Positions 48,616-59,669 of a DNA stretch of 64,000 nucleotides are shown one piece after another (position 1 is the first letter of the stretch; each line of letters begins with the position of its first letter). The translations under genes and the position numbers were made by a program. Origin of the DNA: Chara braunii (Eukaryota > Streptophyta > Charophyceae > Charales > Characeae); the NCBI GenBank assembly GCA_003427395.1, contig BFEA01000252.1:855559-919558 (forward strand), in the 5' to 3' direction. The notes under the pieces were generated by a model. The model was not told the origin of the DNA and did not search any database. It was given only the letters and a program-made list of their open reading frames with translations.

Positions 48616-48766
48616 TTAAACCACCAGTACCTTTCCCAGCCAAAACGCCGAGACGTGTTGGTTAACACACAGGCCGCACTCGGCCTCAAGCGGCGGCCAG
48701 ATGCGTCATAGAAACTCAGCGCGCAGCGCCCACGACCCATAGCTAGGAAAGGTACTGGCAGTTTAA
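48616..48766. mobile_element. TTAA-flanked miniature element (151 bp)
   Basis: TTAAACCACCAGTACCTTTC at the left mirrors GAAAGGTACTGGCAGTTTAA at the right with one mismatch. TTAA is present at both edges. A GC-rich interior with no ORF separates the ends. Confidence 0.72.
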
Positions 48767-49334
48767 AGGAAGGTCTGATCTTTATAGATGTTGCTGACAT
48801 TGCGGCAACTCATACATAGAAGTTATTTGTGTTCCCGAGGCACGTCGCCCTCAAGGGCATCCACACTTTCACTCTTGGTGCTCGCGACTTTATCACTGAA
48901 AGCAGCATGTACATACGGGGGAATTCTTGCTAAGAACAGAAGGAATTGGAAGGGGGAGTAGGCTCAGGACCTCTGGCCTGACATATACCTCCGATGGCTC
49001 GTGTTGCTCAAGGATTAGAGGTGGGGGTGCATGAATCCATTAGTCGATGGCACGATGAAGGTGTATGTCCTTACGATCTAGATATATGTGAAGTGATTGA
49101 GGATGCAGAGGGGAGGAGATTTTTAGTAAATGAGATGGTGGATAGTATTAGGGAACACTGATTGAAAGAACATATTGTTATCACAGTGTTTTAAGACGAA
49201 GCAAAAAAAAATCAAGACAAGAAAAGGAAGACATGATCTGGGTGCATCACGATGGGTAGCTGTCTCGACGGATTTTTAATCCACATACTAAAAGAGGGAG
49301 AATTCGATTCGAGGGGCCAAACATAATATCTTAT

Positions 49335-49652
49335 GTGGCAAAAGCACAGGAAGCGGTAGAGCGACTAATAAGGAAGTGGGAGGAGGAATACCTAACCGTG
49401 ACGGTTTCTAAACTGTGGATGCCTCGTCAGGAGCATAAAGATACAAGGTTACAAGAAGCGGAGACCAACTTATGGATTATCGCTCTTTGTGTTCAACTGG
49501 ACACCTACGATTTCCTTGAGGGCGCTTTCAGAAACTTCTTTGGAGAAGTGCTCCAAATGCACTCACCAGAGTTCGATAAAACCCGTCCCAAGCTAATGGA
49601 CATTGAGTTGGGACGAGGAGGTAGCGCACAATCAACAGAGGGTCTGGCATAG
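49335..49652 (+). pseudogene. LINE ORF1-like fragment
   Basis: This 105-codon open stretch is rich in charged and aromatic residues (KAQEAVERLIRKWEEEYLTV, LWIIALCVQLDTYDFLEGAF). A preceding ATG-started 55-codon frame at 48,994-49,161 (MARVAQGLEVGVHESISRWH) may be the start of the same protein. Assignment to ORF1 rests on position ahead of the endonuclease and RT debris; no zinc knuckle is visible. Confidence 0.4.
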
Positions 49653-50280
49653 AGAAAGAGTCAGCCAACATAAAGGCGGTCAAATGCCAAAAGCGAGTTA
49701 CCCGGATGACGACGGCTAGGACCCGTACTTTACGAGTTACACAACCATTTCAGTCATGTCACTCGCCAATCTCGTGCTCAGAGCGACCTTCTTCCAATAT
49801 AACTTGACGTCAATCAAGAACAACCATTATCAATATTGCGGTTCAAAGACCTCCCAAACATGAGAGATTCGCTAACCCAGAATTACAAGGCAGAGGGCAT
49901 CATCAACTTTATCCCTCACTCATGCTACCCTATACCAATCGAAGTGATTGGTTAGATGATCGAATCCTAAAGGAATATGCGCAATAGAGAGGTGATAGAG
50001 AAACTTAAGGGAATCTGAGGGGGGATAAAGGTTTCATCAGAAGGGATCAGTTGCAATGATATCTTGATTGTTTGGATTGTCAAACACTCTTTCACCGACC
50101 TTTGGCTCCTCCATTAACACAAAACTTCCAACTTCAGTATTTGACAGATGAGGAAAGATACAGTCCACTGGAGGAAACCGCTCCGCCACCCTCATACTCC
50201 CTCTAACCATTATATTTGAGATATCCAAAATCACATTATCAAATAATCTCCTACCATTAGAGACTAGTCATGGCGTTAAC

Positions 50281-50413
50281 CCTTTTACGCTTCACTCCAC
50301 CGTATTGGTGGCTAGCCACGCTTGTTAAGTTATAATAAAGACATATTTCATTACTTGATTATAACTTAACAAGCGTGGCTAGCCACCAATACGGTGGAGT
50401 GAGGTGTAAAAGG
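50281..50413. repeat. Palindrome with 56-bp arms and a 21-nt loop
   Basis: The arm 50,281-50,336 is repeated as reverse complement at 50,358-50,413 with two mismatches. Arm words include CACTCCACCGTATTGGTGGC and TAGCCACGCTTGTTAAGTTA. It could be a miniature foldback element inserted in the LINE debris. No clear target duplication. Confidence 0.85.
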
Positions 50414-50589
50414 ATCGACGTCACATAACGAGCTTAGATGGAGGAAAAGGGTAAAAAGCAAAGGAGTGTTAGAGGCTGGGCGAGGAAGATGTTGAAGAAA
50501 GAGAGCATACAAAAGGACCGATATAAGCGACTTATGATGAGTTTTTCGTAATATTTGTGTGGAGGAAATAACTTGTTTCTTCTAGCCTG

Positions 50590-50916
50590 ATGTTGCACAT
50601 CCCAAAGATTGACAACTTAATTGTGGTTGGTCACTGCAACCTATCTTTAAACCAAGCTTTGAAACCAGGATCACACACTGCAAAGAGGACATATGTTAAA
50701 ATTTTGTTGAATCTCCTAACAAAGTTGAATCGTGTGGATTTTTTCCGTCGTCCCTTGCCTGACGAACCTAGTTCGATGCAGATGTTACACATTCATCGAG
50801 ATAGAGGGTCGGTGATTAAGGAAAGACTTGATTATTTTGTTGTGGCAGATCCAGTCTTAGAAGGATTTACTGATGTGAATCGAATTTACAACCCTTCTCA
50901 TGTCATAAACCAGTGA
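50590..50916 (+). pseudogene. LINE endonuclease (APE-type) C-terminal fragment
   Basis: LIVVGHCNLSLNQALKPGSH stands where APE-like endonucleases have hydrophobic-GDFN; the Asp is replaced. RLDYFVVADPVLEGFTD fits the conserved R-[IL]-D-Y segment, and SHVINQ stands at the SDH position, which is lost. Key residues of the nuclease are therefore mutated, in keeping with a dead copy. Confidence 0.7.
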
Positions 50917-51594
50917 TAGCCGAAATTAAACTGCACTCAAACTCTGTGAAGGGGCGTGTTTGTTTGAAACTGGATCCGTAAAACTTGGAAGACCCAATGT
51001 TAGCGAAGTGAGTGAGTCAACATATGAGCGAGTGGGAGGATGCTAAATTAATGTTTCCCATAAAGGAGGACGGGTTAAGCGCCAAAATTATTATCTTTTC
51101 AAAGGTACTCAACGTCTGTTCAAGGATATTGGATTAAAAAAAACAAAAAGAAAGCAAAATGGAGACACCGAGTGGAAAAAGTCGAAGGAAGGATGAAAAA
51201 ACACCCTATCTCAGTACTGGCTATGGCAGGAGAGATATATAAAATTAGCGGAGTGTGATAACCTGCAAGTCGAGAAAGAAAAAAGATCGATGAAAATCTT
51301 GGAAAAAAAGGGGATTGAGATCACCGATAAGACAACAAAAGAAACTCTTAAAAAATTACATTTGAAATAATCGCAACAAAATATGGTGAATTGAAGCACC
51401 CCTTTAATGACGCAACTCCAATTGCCTCCTCAATGGCATAAATGCTTGAAAATGCAAAATCATACTTCGAAAGCATTCTCACCACGAGGTGCTCGAAAGA
51501 ACCGGTATACATAAATATAACAGAAATCCAAGATTTATGGGATCACACTCAAGTGAGGGGATCAATGCCTTCAGACCTTGACCTCGACTAGCCA

Positions 51595-52300
51595 ATGACA
51601 CTCGAAGAAACTGCTCAGACGTTCAAGTCGATGGCTAAGGGAAAATTTACAAGCATAGACAGTCTAATGATTAAGTTATATTCCATGAACTGGGGGGTAT
51701 TTGGCCCAACAATGATGGAGGTGTATAAAGAGGTGTTGGTGGGAGGTAAGCTAGGGAGCAGGACGACGCACAATATCATTTCAATCCTTTTAATAAAAAA
51801 GTAACAAGGCGGGCGTGAAAAATTGGCGACCCATATCCCTACTAAACTTCTTTGATAAAATATTGAGCAAGACAATAGTACTAAGATAATTAGCTTGTTA
51901 CCTCTATGGTTTGATAAAGAATAATAAAAAGCCCTTTCGTTTCAAGAAAGGTCGACGATGATCGAGGTCCTCGAGTGTAGTCGGAAAACTTAGATTTTGT
52001 AATGCTCTTGATTGATCTCGAGAAAACGCACTACAAGGTGGGTTAGACATTCGTGATGAAACTCTAAAGCATTTGCACTTTGAAGATGGTTTCTGCAAAT
52101 GAGTCGTTGCGCCATACACCTCCTTCACTTTTACAGTGATGGTAAATGACTTTTTGTCTTCACTTGTAAGTTATGTTGACAAAGATAAAAAAATGCTCAC
52201 TCATTAAGAGCCTTCAGTCGTCCAACACATCAGACTGCAGAGTTAAGGCACTTGTTGACGACCTCTTCACACTTTGTGAGAACATTATTCCCACTCCGTC
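51595..52300 (+). pseudogene. LINE reverse transcriptase, frameshifted
   Basis: An open stretch (MEVYKEVLVGGKLGSRTTHN...SILLIKK) leads to a stop and frameshift. NWRPISLLNFFDKILSK (NWRPISLLN at 51,821-51,847) follows and is a hallmark of LINE RTs. The D-x-x-K-A-Y-D block appears as LLIDLEKTHYKV (52,008-52,040), and the catalytic Y/F-A-D-D box as ALVDDLFTLCENI (52,248-52,286). Stops and frame changes between the blocks show it is inactive. Confidence 0.85.
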
Positions 52301-53000
52301 AGCATTAACCTACGAAATGCAAGGGTACTTTATATTATACAAATATTGATAATTTAGTTCAAATCTTCATATTTGTTCCCAAATGATTTTGAGTTGAGTG
52401 TGAAATGGAGCATGAAGAAGGTGGAAAATGTTGAAGAGATGTGAATTATCGAGGTGCTGATAAGTTTGGAAGTCGAATCCTCTTTATACAGTTTCTTGCT
52501 TTAAAACAAAATTGCATTCATACTCTAGCTTTGAGAGTCAGCTTGAACTCTGTCATTAATTGGTTGAGCATTGGTAGCCAACACGTCACTATTCTCCATC
52601 CTTTGGTTCATGTATATTGTGAAGGCCCTCACGAGAGGGATTCAACCACCGGCTAAAGATTGGTTGCTCGATTCTTGTGGATTCCAAGGACCAAGAAAGA
52701 GGATGTTTTTTTAGTAAAGATAGCTCGAGAGTTATTTACCTTCCCTCGCTCTCTTGGGGGGGATGAGCCTATAGGATTATACAAAGAATAATAAAACGCA
52801 ACTACGAACTTAGGTGCGCAAAATAACTATGGCAGATCATAAGAATGACCGAATTGCTTTGGCATAGAAACTTTTGATGCAATAATGGGGTGTCAACCGA
52901 CTAGAGGACATCTAGGTCTGTTTCTTTATGAAACCCCTAACGAAAAGAAAAAAAAGAAAAAATGGACGACAACTATAAAGACCTTAACAAATCTTCCACC

Positions 53001-54270
53001 AAAAATTTAAATAGACCCCTTAACAAAAGAAGAAGTACATCCACAATATTTGTTCAAACACTCAAAGATTTGCAATCAAGACGGAGCCACTTTTGTTAGC
53101 GATAATACCATAACAACATTGGTTTGGCCTAAATGTGACGAGGAGGGACCATGGCGAGAGACCTGTGGTGCACCCTGTTGGGTGGATGGAAACCTTTTGC
53201 ACAAATACAAAAACAACTAACCGGTCTCCAACACGTTGAGGAAAATTGAAAGAACCTATTGGACGTCATCCCTCATAAGTAGTTCGTTATTCTTGGTCGA
53301 GAGAGTGTAAACCCATCGAGGACTTGGTACTTAGTTGCAGAAAAACCTGACTTGGATGTGGTATGGAGGACAAAGAAAATCCTCCCCAACGGCTTCAATA
53401 GGGTTCAATGATGAAAAATCGAAGGTCACAAAAGTTGACTAGTTCTCTTAGGGAAAAAAATAAGTATGCACTAGTATAACCCTCATAGATTTATGCGGCA
53501 AAGCTCAAGTGCACCGGTAAACAAGTTTGATTACTGACCTTCTAGGTAGATTGTGTCTCACTCAAACAACTGCGTATTGACCCGCTAACCTGGAGTTAGA
53601 AGGGAAGCACAACAGGCAACACAAATACTCAGACTCTTATACCCTTAGCGGAGTACAATGTGAGAGTGGGCTATGAATTGTCTCGTTGTGGTCCCAAATC
53701 CACTACCTTAGCAACGGTCTCAAAATGGCAAGTGGTGTTGGAAAAAGGAGTGGTTGGTTCAAAATCTAAGTTTGAAAGTATGAGGAAAAATCTCACCTAC
53801 CTCCCGAATAGGAAACAAGTGAGCATCCTATGGTTGTTGTTCATGTTAGTTACACCTTCGTCCATCTAGTTATGTGGGTTGAGAGTCACTATAAATCTAT
53901 ATTGTTCCAGTACAACTAACCGATATAATTATACAACACCTATGATGGGATTGTCCGACCTTCAGATGAGTCTCTACGTGGTGGGAATACTACTGGTCGA
54001 AGATGGGGTTGGGAGACTGGTTTAGGATAAGCGTTGGATGTTGTTAGGTTTCTTGCCCTCCGAGTTTACAAAAGCGAGGATAGGGTTACGTGACGCATGT
54101 AATGGAACACATTCTTTAAGAGGTCATATAGTTCGATAGGAATAGAGCAAGGTTTCAAAATCACCCATTACCTGATACCAAAATAAAAAAAAGGATCAAG
54201 CAGTTTATGAAACACACAATTGGGGAGGATTCGAGGAGGAAGGCAAAGTGTGGCAAGGGAAGCCAAAGAT
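53001..54270. other. No gene recognised
   Basis: Probably further 3' debris of the LINE. An open stretch at 53,660-53,869 (GYELSRCGPKSTTLATVSKW) lacks recognisable motifs. Confidence 0.4.
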
Positions 54271-54271
54271 A

Positions 54272-54662
54272 CGACATCGCCATCTTTGGCGATTTTTTAT
54301 TTTTTTGTTAGAATAGTTAAACGCCCTGAAAATTAACAGTTGTGTACTTCATATAATGCAAAACCCACTAAAAAAAATTCAAAAAATAATAAAATTGTTT
54401 AGGCCCCGAACTAAAGTGAAAACAAAAAGTAAAAAGTGAAAAAAAAACGTGGGCGAGCACGTTTTGACACTGCCATCTTTGGCGATTTTTAATTCTTATT
54501 TGGCGGAGCCAAATGACTTGAAAATTTATAGGCGTGTAACTCATGTCATAGCGAACTCACAAAAAACAATTAAAAAAAACTAAATTACTTTTAGGCCCCG
54601 AAATAATTTCTGGCGGGGACCGAACGCCGTCAGGTTCGGACCCCGTATGAGACCCTGAACGC
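54272..54662 (-). mobile_element. Truncated hAT-type element (copy 5)
   Basis: This is the minus-oriented 5' half of the family: two phrases of the CGCCATCTTTGGCGATTTTT type, the AGGCCCCGAAATAATTTCTG boundary and part of the CGAACG-rich terminal region, ending before the terminal CCCTG. Both ends are missing, so there is no target duplication. Confidence 0.72.
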
Positions 54663-54817
54663 CTGCTGTCAAACGGTCTTGGGCTGCGTTCATATGCGTT
54701 TAAACGCACTGTGTGCCACGTGGCGCGAATCTATCGAACGCGACCCACCCTGTCATATGAGCGCATGGTGGACTACGGGTGGGGGGATTTGAATTTTCAA
54801 AAAAAAAAAAAAAAAAA

Positions 54818-54935
54818 GTGGTAGTGTATATCTCCATGTACTAGTTGAGGATTCATTCGATTTTGCTCATCAGATCGATAAAAGTACCATGAGGTCGGAT
54901 GCGCTGTTGGAGACTTACGTGCTCTAGGAGCTCTC

Positions 54936-54972
<37 letters not shown>

Positions 54973-55107
54973 TCACAAAAAAAATAATAATAAAAAAAAA
55001 AAATGACAATGTATATTTCCACGTTGTAGCGGTAGATTCATTCGACTTTCCTCATCACATCGATGGAAGTACCATGAGGTGAGCCGCACGGTTGGATACT
55101 TACCTCT

Positions 55108-55163
<56 letters not shown>

Positions 55164-55318
55164 ACACACACACACACACATATACAAACACACACAGAAA
55201 AAAAAAAAAAAAGTATTGCAGTGTATATTTTTACGTTGTAGCGGTAAGTTAATTCGATTTTGCTCATCACATCGATGGAAGTACCATGAGGTGAGCTACG
55301 CGGTTGGATACTTACCTC

Positions 55319-55375
<57 letters not shown>

Positions 55376-56465
55376 ACACACACACACACACTCACACACA
55401 CACACACACACACTCACACACACACACACACAAACACACACAAAAAACAGGAAAAAAAAGTGTTGCAGTGTATATTTCCACATTGTAGCGGTAGATTCAT
55501 TCGATTTTGCTCATCACATCGATGGAAGTACCATGAGGTGAGCCGTGCGGTTGGATACTTACCTCTTCTCTCTCTCTTTCTCTTTCTCTCTCTAAAACAC
55601 ACACACACACACACAAAAACAAAAACAAAAAAAACAGAAAAAAAAGTGTGGCATTGTATATTTCCACATTGTAGAGGCAGATTCATTCGATTTTGCTCAT
55701 TACATCAATGGAAGTACCATGAGGTGAGCCGCGCAGTTGGAGACTTACCTTCTCTCTCTCTCTCNNNNNNNNNNNNNNNNNNNNNNNNNNNNNNNNNNNN
55801 NNNNNNNNNNNNNNNNNNNNNNNNNNNNNNNNNNNNNNNNNNNNNNNNNNNNNNNNNNNNNNNNNNNNNNNNNNNNNNNNNNNNNNNNNNNNNNNNNNNN
55901 NNNNNNNNNNNNNNNNNNNNNNNNNNNNNNNNNNNNNNNNNNNNNNNNNNNNNNNNNNNNNNNNNNNNNNNNNNNNNNNNNNNNNNNNNNNNNNNNNNNN
56001 NNNNNNNNNNNNNNNNNNNNNNNNNNNNNNNNNNNNNNNNNNNNNNNNNNNNNNNNNNNNNNNNNNNNNNNNNNNNNNNNNNNNNNNNNNNNNNNNNNNN
56101 NNNNNNNNNNNNNNNNNNNNNNNNNNNNNNNNNNNNNNNNNNNNNNNNNNNNNNNNNNNNNNNNNNNNNNNNNNNNNNNNNNNNNNNNNNNNNNNNNNNN
56201 NNNNNNNNNNNNNNNNNNNNNNNNNNNNNNNNNNNNNNNNNNNNNNNNNNNNNNNNNNNNNNNNNNNNNNNNNNNNNNNNNNNNNNNNNNNNNNNNNNNN
56301 NNNNNNNNNNNNNNNNNNNNNNNNNNNNNNNNNNNNNNNNNNNNNNNNNNNNNNNNNNNNNNNNNNNNNNNNNNNNNNNNNNNNNNNNNNNNNNNNNNNN
56401 NNNNNNNNNNNNNNNNNNNNNNNNNNNNNNNNNNNNNNNNACACACACACACACATACACACACA

Positions 56466-56500
<35 letters not shown>
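54818..56500. repeat. Tandem array of a ~180-245-bp unit with (CT)n(CA)n tracts
   Basis: Five visible units share TATATTTCCACGTTGTAGCG, AGATTCATTCGATTTTGCTC and AGTACCATGAGGTGAGCC, each followed by (CT)n and (CA)n. Anchors lie near 54,857, 55,038, 55,257, 55,501 and 55,688. It is homologous to the array at 1395-2260 but lacks the (GA)n block. The assembly gap falls inside the array. Confidence 0.85.
55765..56440. other. Assembly gap (676 N)
   Basis: Undetermined bases between a (CT)n tract and an (AC)n tract, so more units of the array are probably missing. Long frames running across it are artefacts of translating N. Confidence 0.99.
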
Positions 56501-56640
56501 GCGCGTGCAGCCCCCAGCCCACCCCTTGCGCAAACGCGTCAAATGCGTTTACCTGCGTTCAGTGAATGCGCATTCATCACGTTCAAAACCTGAACGTGAA
56601 ACACACGTTCAATGAACGTGCGACAACACAGCCACAGAGC

Positions 56641-56930
56641 CAAAGCCTTTCGGTCGAGTAGCAAGGGTGAACTGGAGTTGAGTCGCAAACCGATGAATTG
56701 GCAACCGACTTGTTATTCGTGATAACAAAAGATGATCCTCGTGGGATCAAGTTGGATCTAGTCCAAATCCTGAATCGAAAGGTTCAACGAAGACATGTAA
56801 CACAGGACAGACCAATGTCCAACTAAGCTTATAAGTATATAAAAAATGACCTCCATATCATACCTCACTTAAATCCTCCCATAACATTTTGAAGTATAAA
56901 TTTTTCTCTAAACAAGTGTCATGAAAAATT
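56641..56930. other. No gene recognised
   Basis: Short flank between the microsatellite array and the 122-bp array. No supported feature. Confidence 0.5.
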
Positions 56931-56934
56931 AAAA

Positions 56935-57560
56935 TTTTTGACATCTCCTCTACTCATGGTGGGTTGCAAAAATCTTTCCTATTAGAATATATTATAACTT
57001 TTATAAAATAAAAAATTTTAGGTAGTGCTTCTCGTGGAAAAAATATTTTTTCATAATTTATACTCCCTCGAATATGAAACTGAAATAATCCTTGATATCA
57101 GAAAGTCAAATTTTGCCTAGTTTCATAAATTAGTAAAAATTTGGGCAGCATCTCCCTAAGAGAGGTAGACTTCTCATATCTATAAAAAGTCAGATAAAAC
57201 TCAAAATAAAACTTTGAGTTTCTGTTAAGACAAAATTCAACTGACTTCTTAGATTTGTAAAGAATTCTGCAGCGTTTCCCGTAGAGAAAGTCGCTTTCCA
57301 AAATTTATACAAACTAAATACAGGTATTAAAAAAATTGACTTCTCAAAGTCAATTTTGTCTAACTTCCTCAATTAGCAAAACATTGGGCAACACTTTCCC
57401 TAGAAAAGGAGGCTGTTCATATTTATACGAAGCCAAATGTAAAACTTAAACAAAATCTTGAATTTGAAAAACCAAAAATTTTACTAACTTTTTGGTTTTT
57501 GTAAAAATTTCAGTAGCGATTCCCGTAGAAAAGTAACTGTCCAAAATTTATTAAAGGCTA
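56935..57560. repeat. ~122-bp tandem array with changing hairpins
   Basis: At least four units share a GGCAGCATYTCCC(G/T)(A/T)AGAA-type block and AATTTATAC, with anchors near 57,023, 57,144, 57,268, 57,387 and 57,512. Between blocks lie hairpins whose stems differ: AAACTCAAA/TTTGAGTTT (57,197-57,221), AAAATTGACTT/AAGTCAATTTT (57,332-57,357) and AAAAACCAAAAA/TTTTTGGTTTTT (57,467-57,500), all perfect. No coding frame is kept. Confidence 0.78.
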
Positions 57561-58040
57561 AGTATAATAAATGATCCAAAAAAATGTGAGAATTGGTCTA
57601 AGTGAAAACAATTAGCTTAGAAAATGCAGGAATTAAACGAACTCTTATAGCTCCAGCAGATGGTGAACATCTAAAGCACTACCTATCAAAGCTATAACTC
57701 ATAATAAGCAAAAATCACACTTTAACCACATACAACTTCATACCACAATAAGTAAATACTCTCCGAAATTCTCCAAGTTGTTTTTACACAAGTAGTACAT
57801 CATTTCTCAGTTAAGAAAACCCCCAACACCCCAACTTACATATGGCATAAGAAGGTTAAGCGAGACCGAAGCCACATTGCTTAACCTTTGTATATGTATA
57901 CAAAAAACAAATGACGCTACTACTTTGTTCTTTAGGTCGTTAACTAAACCAAACCGAAGCCACATTGTCTAGCCCTACGAAGTGTTTAATGTTTCAATTT
58001 ATAGGCTACCAGAGAGGCCTGGTTCCATTTGCCCGGCCGG

Positions 58041-58043
<3 letters not shown>

Positions 58044-58095
<52 letters not shown>
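58044..58095. repeat. (TA)n microsatellite
   Basis: A tract of about 50 nt immediately left of the hAT element at 58,105. A second TA-rich tract lies at 58,855-58,902 on the other side, which hides the target duplication. Confidence 0.95.
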
Positions 58096-58097
<2 letters not shown>

Positions 58098-58104
58098 TCA
58101 TATA

Positions 58105-58854
58105 TAGGGTCACCAGCCCGTACGTACAGAGGTCCAGGGGCAGACGTCCGTACGTACGGGCGTTCGGGGTCCCGTACGGGGTCCGCACCCGACGGCGTTC
58201 AGCCCCTGCCAAAAATTATTTCGAGGCCTAAAAATAATTATTTTTTTTTGCATTTTTTTTATGTAAGTTCTCTATGACGTGAGGGACCTGCCTATGAATT
58301 TTCAAGTCATTTGGCTCAGCCAAATCGGAATTAAAAATCGCCAAAGATGGCGGTGTCAAAACGTGCTCGCCCACTTTTTTTTTCACTTTTTACTTTTTGT
58401 TTTCACTTTAGTTCGGGGTCTTAGCAATTTTATTATTTTTTGAAACTTTTTTACTGGGTTGTGCATCATGTGAAGTACACATCTGTAAATTTTCAGGGCA
58501 TTTAGCTATGCCAAAAAAAAATGAAAAATCGCCAAAGATGGCAGTGTCGAAAACGTACTCGTGCACTCACTAAATTTATTATTATTATTAATTTTTTTTT
58601 TTTTTTTTATTAGTATTTGTTTTTCGTATTTTATTTTTATTTCAAATTTGGTAAGCAATTTGGATAGTATGCTCAGACAAATCTTGTTTAATTTATTTTT
58701 CTCCATAACATAGTTTTGTTTTTAGATTTTTTTGACGATTTTTTTTTTTTNGGTTCGCGTTCGGGCCGGACGGCCGAACGCATCCCCAAGGGGTCCCATA
58801 CGTTCGGGCGTTCGGGTTCGGGCGTTCGGACCGTCCCGAATGTCGGTTACCCTG
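58105..58854 (+). mobile_element. Complete hAT-type non-autonomous element (copy 6, 750 bp)
   Basis: It begins TAGGGTCACCAGCCCGTACG and ends GGTTACCCTG. It has both internal ~185-bp blocks with CGCCAAAGATGGCGGTGTC or CGCCAAAGATGGCAGTGTC and the CGTTCGG-rich ends of the family. Insertion was into TA repeats, so the 8-bp duplication is not resolved. One ambiguous base stands at 58,751. It splits the hairpin array between its second and third sites. Confidence 0.82.
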
Positions 58855-58871
58855 TATATATATATATATTA

Positions 58872-58904
<33 letters not shown>

Positions 58905-59669
58905 ATTAAAATGTTTAATGTAAATTTGGTAAAACAAATTCATGTGACTATGGGACAAACGTTGTTCAATTTATTTTTCTACATAGCATAGTTTTTTTTC
59001 ATAATTTTTTTATTCGTTTTTTGTTTTTTCTTTTTGGCTGGGACCATCCTTGGTCCTTGCACGACCGGGCCGCCCGGAAAAATAGGGTGACCCGGGCGAC
59101 TCGACTGATAGCCTAACTAAATTTATAACAACTCTCTGAACCTTTTAATCTTTTGAAGACTATGACTGAATCAAACCGAAGCCACATTGCTCATTCTGCC
59201 TTAAAATACCTTCGTTATATTCTTAATTAAATATTCTCTTATCCATTTTGTGATAATCTATAGTCAGACCAAACCGAAGCCACATTGTCTTACTAGCTTG
59301 TTCTATAAAAGTATCATACATATGCATATAAAAAATAATATTTTTAGGTTTCTCTTTACGTGAGTGACTTCTGACTAAGTCAAATCGAAGTCACATTGCT
59401 TAGTCCTCTGTCCAAACCTATCTCTGAAAGAAAAAACTAGTTGGATATGACCAAAGCCACATTACCCCACTCTTAAAACCCTTTTAACAGACAAATCACC
59501 ATTAAAACAGCAACCAGACCTGACCGAAGTCACATTGCCGGATTGTTTAGATAACAACTTAGTAGAGGGGTATGACAATCAGACCTGACCGAGGCCACAT
59601 TGTCTGACTGTCAGAAACACAAACAATATGATAGCCAAGCCTGACCGAAGCCACATTGCTTGGCTATAA

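Larger units (their letters stand above)
48994..53000 (+). mobile_element. Decayed LINE (non-LTR retrotransposon)
   Basis: Plus-strand debris appears in the order expected for a LINE: ORF1-like pieces (48,994-49,652), an endonuclease C-terminal part (50,590-50,916), then reverse transcriptase blocks (51,595-52,300) and a following region with RELFTFPRSLGG-like sequence near 52,730. Frameshifts and stops interrupt every domain. The element ends are not defined. An AT-rich palindrome (50,281-50,413) and a minus-strand open stretch (50,234-50,037) interrupt it and may be later insertions or rearrangements. Confidence 0.75.
54665..56640. mobile_element. Possible TIR element enclosing the microsatellite array
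   Basis: GGCTGCGTTCATATGCG near 54,691 and, reverse-complemented, GGCTGTGTTGTCGCACG from near 56,632 look like related inverted ends with GCGTTYA-type subterminal words on both sides. No target duplication could be resolved, and a gap interrupts the interior. This is a tentative call. Confidence 0.3.
57852..59667 (+). repeat. Array of nine constant-core sites, most within variable-stem hairpins
   Basis: A 17-nt core CWRACCGAAGCCACATT (with small variants) occurs at 57,862, 57,950, 59,172, 59,270, 59,381, ~59,447, 59,520, 59,585 and 59,641. In five copies the bases flush against both sides are complementary: AAGGTTAAGC/GCTTAACCTT (10/10), TAGTCAGAC/GTCTTACTA (8/9), GACTAAGT/GCTTAGTC (8/8 with one G-T), TGACAATCAGAC/GTCTGACTGTCA (11/12) and ATAGCCAAGC/GCTTGGCTAT (10/10). 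Three more are partial and one is weak. Stem sequences differ while pairing is retained. Spacing is 56-107 bp except where the hAT element interrupts. The function is unknown. Confidence 0.85.

Noticed and set aside
55304-56615. Long frames of up to 429 codons on both strands
   Set aside because: They run across the N gap and through CT/CA microsatellites, so they are translation artefacts.
57852-59667. CRISPR-like array reading of the nine repeated cores
   Set aside because: The repeat core is only 17 nt, spacing varies from 56 to 107 bp, the host is eukaryotic and there are no cas genes; the flanks are self-complementary stems and not unique spacers.
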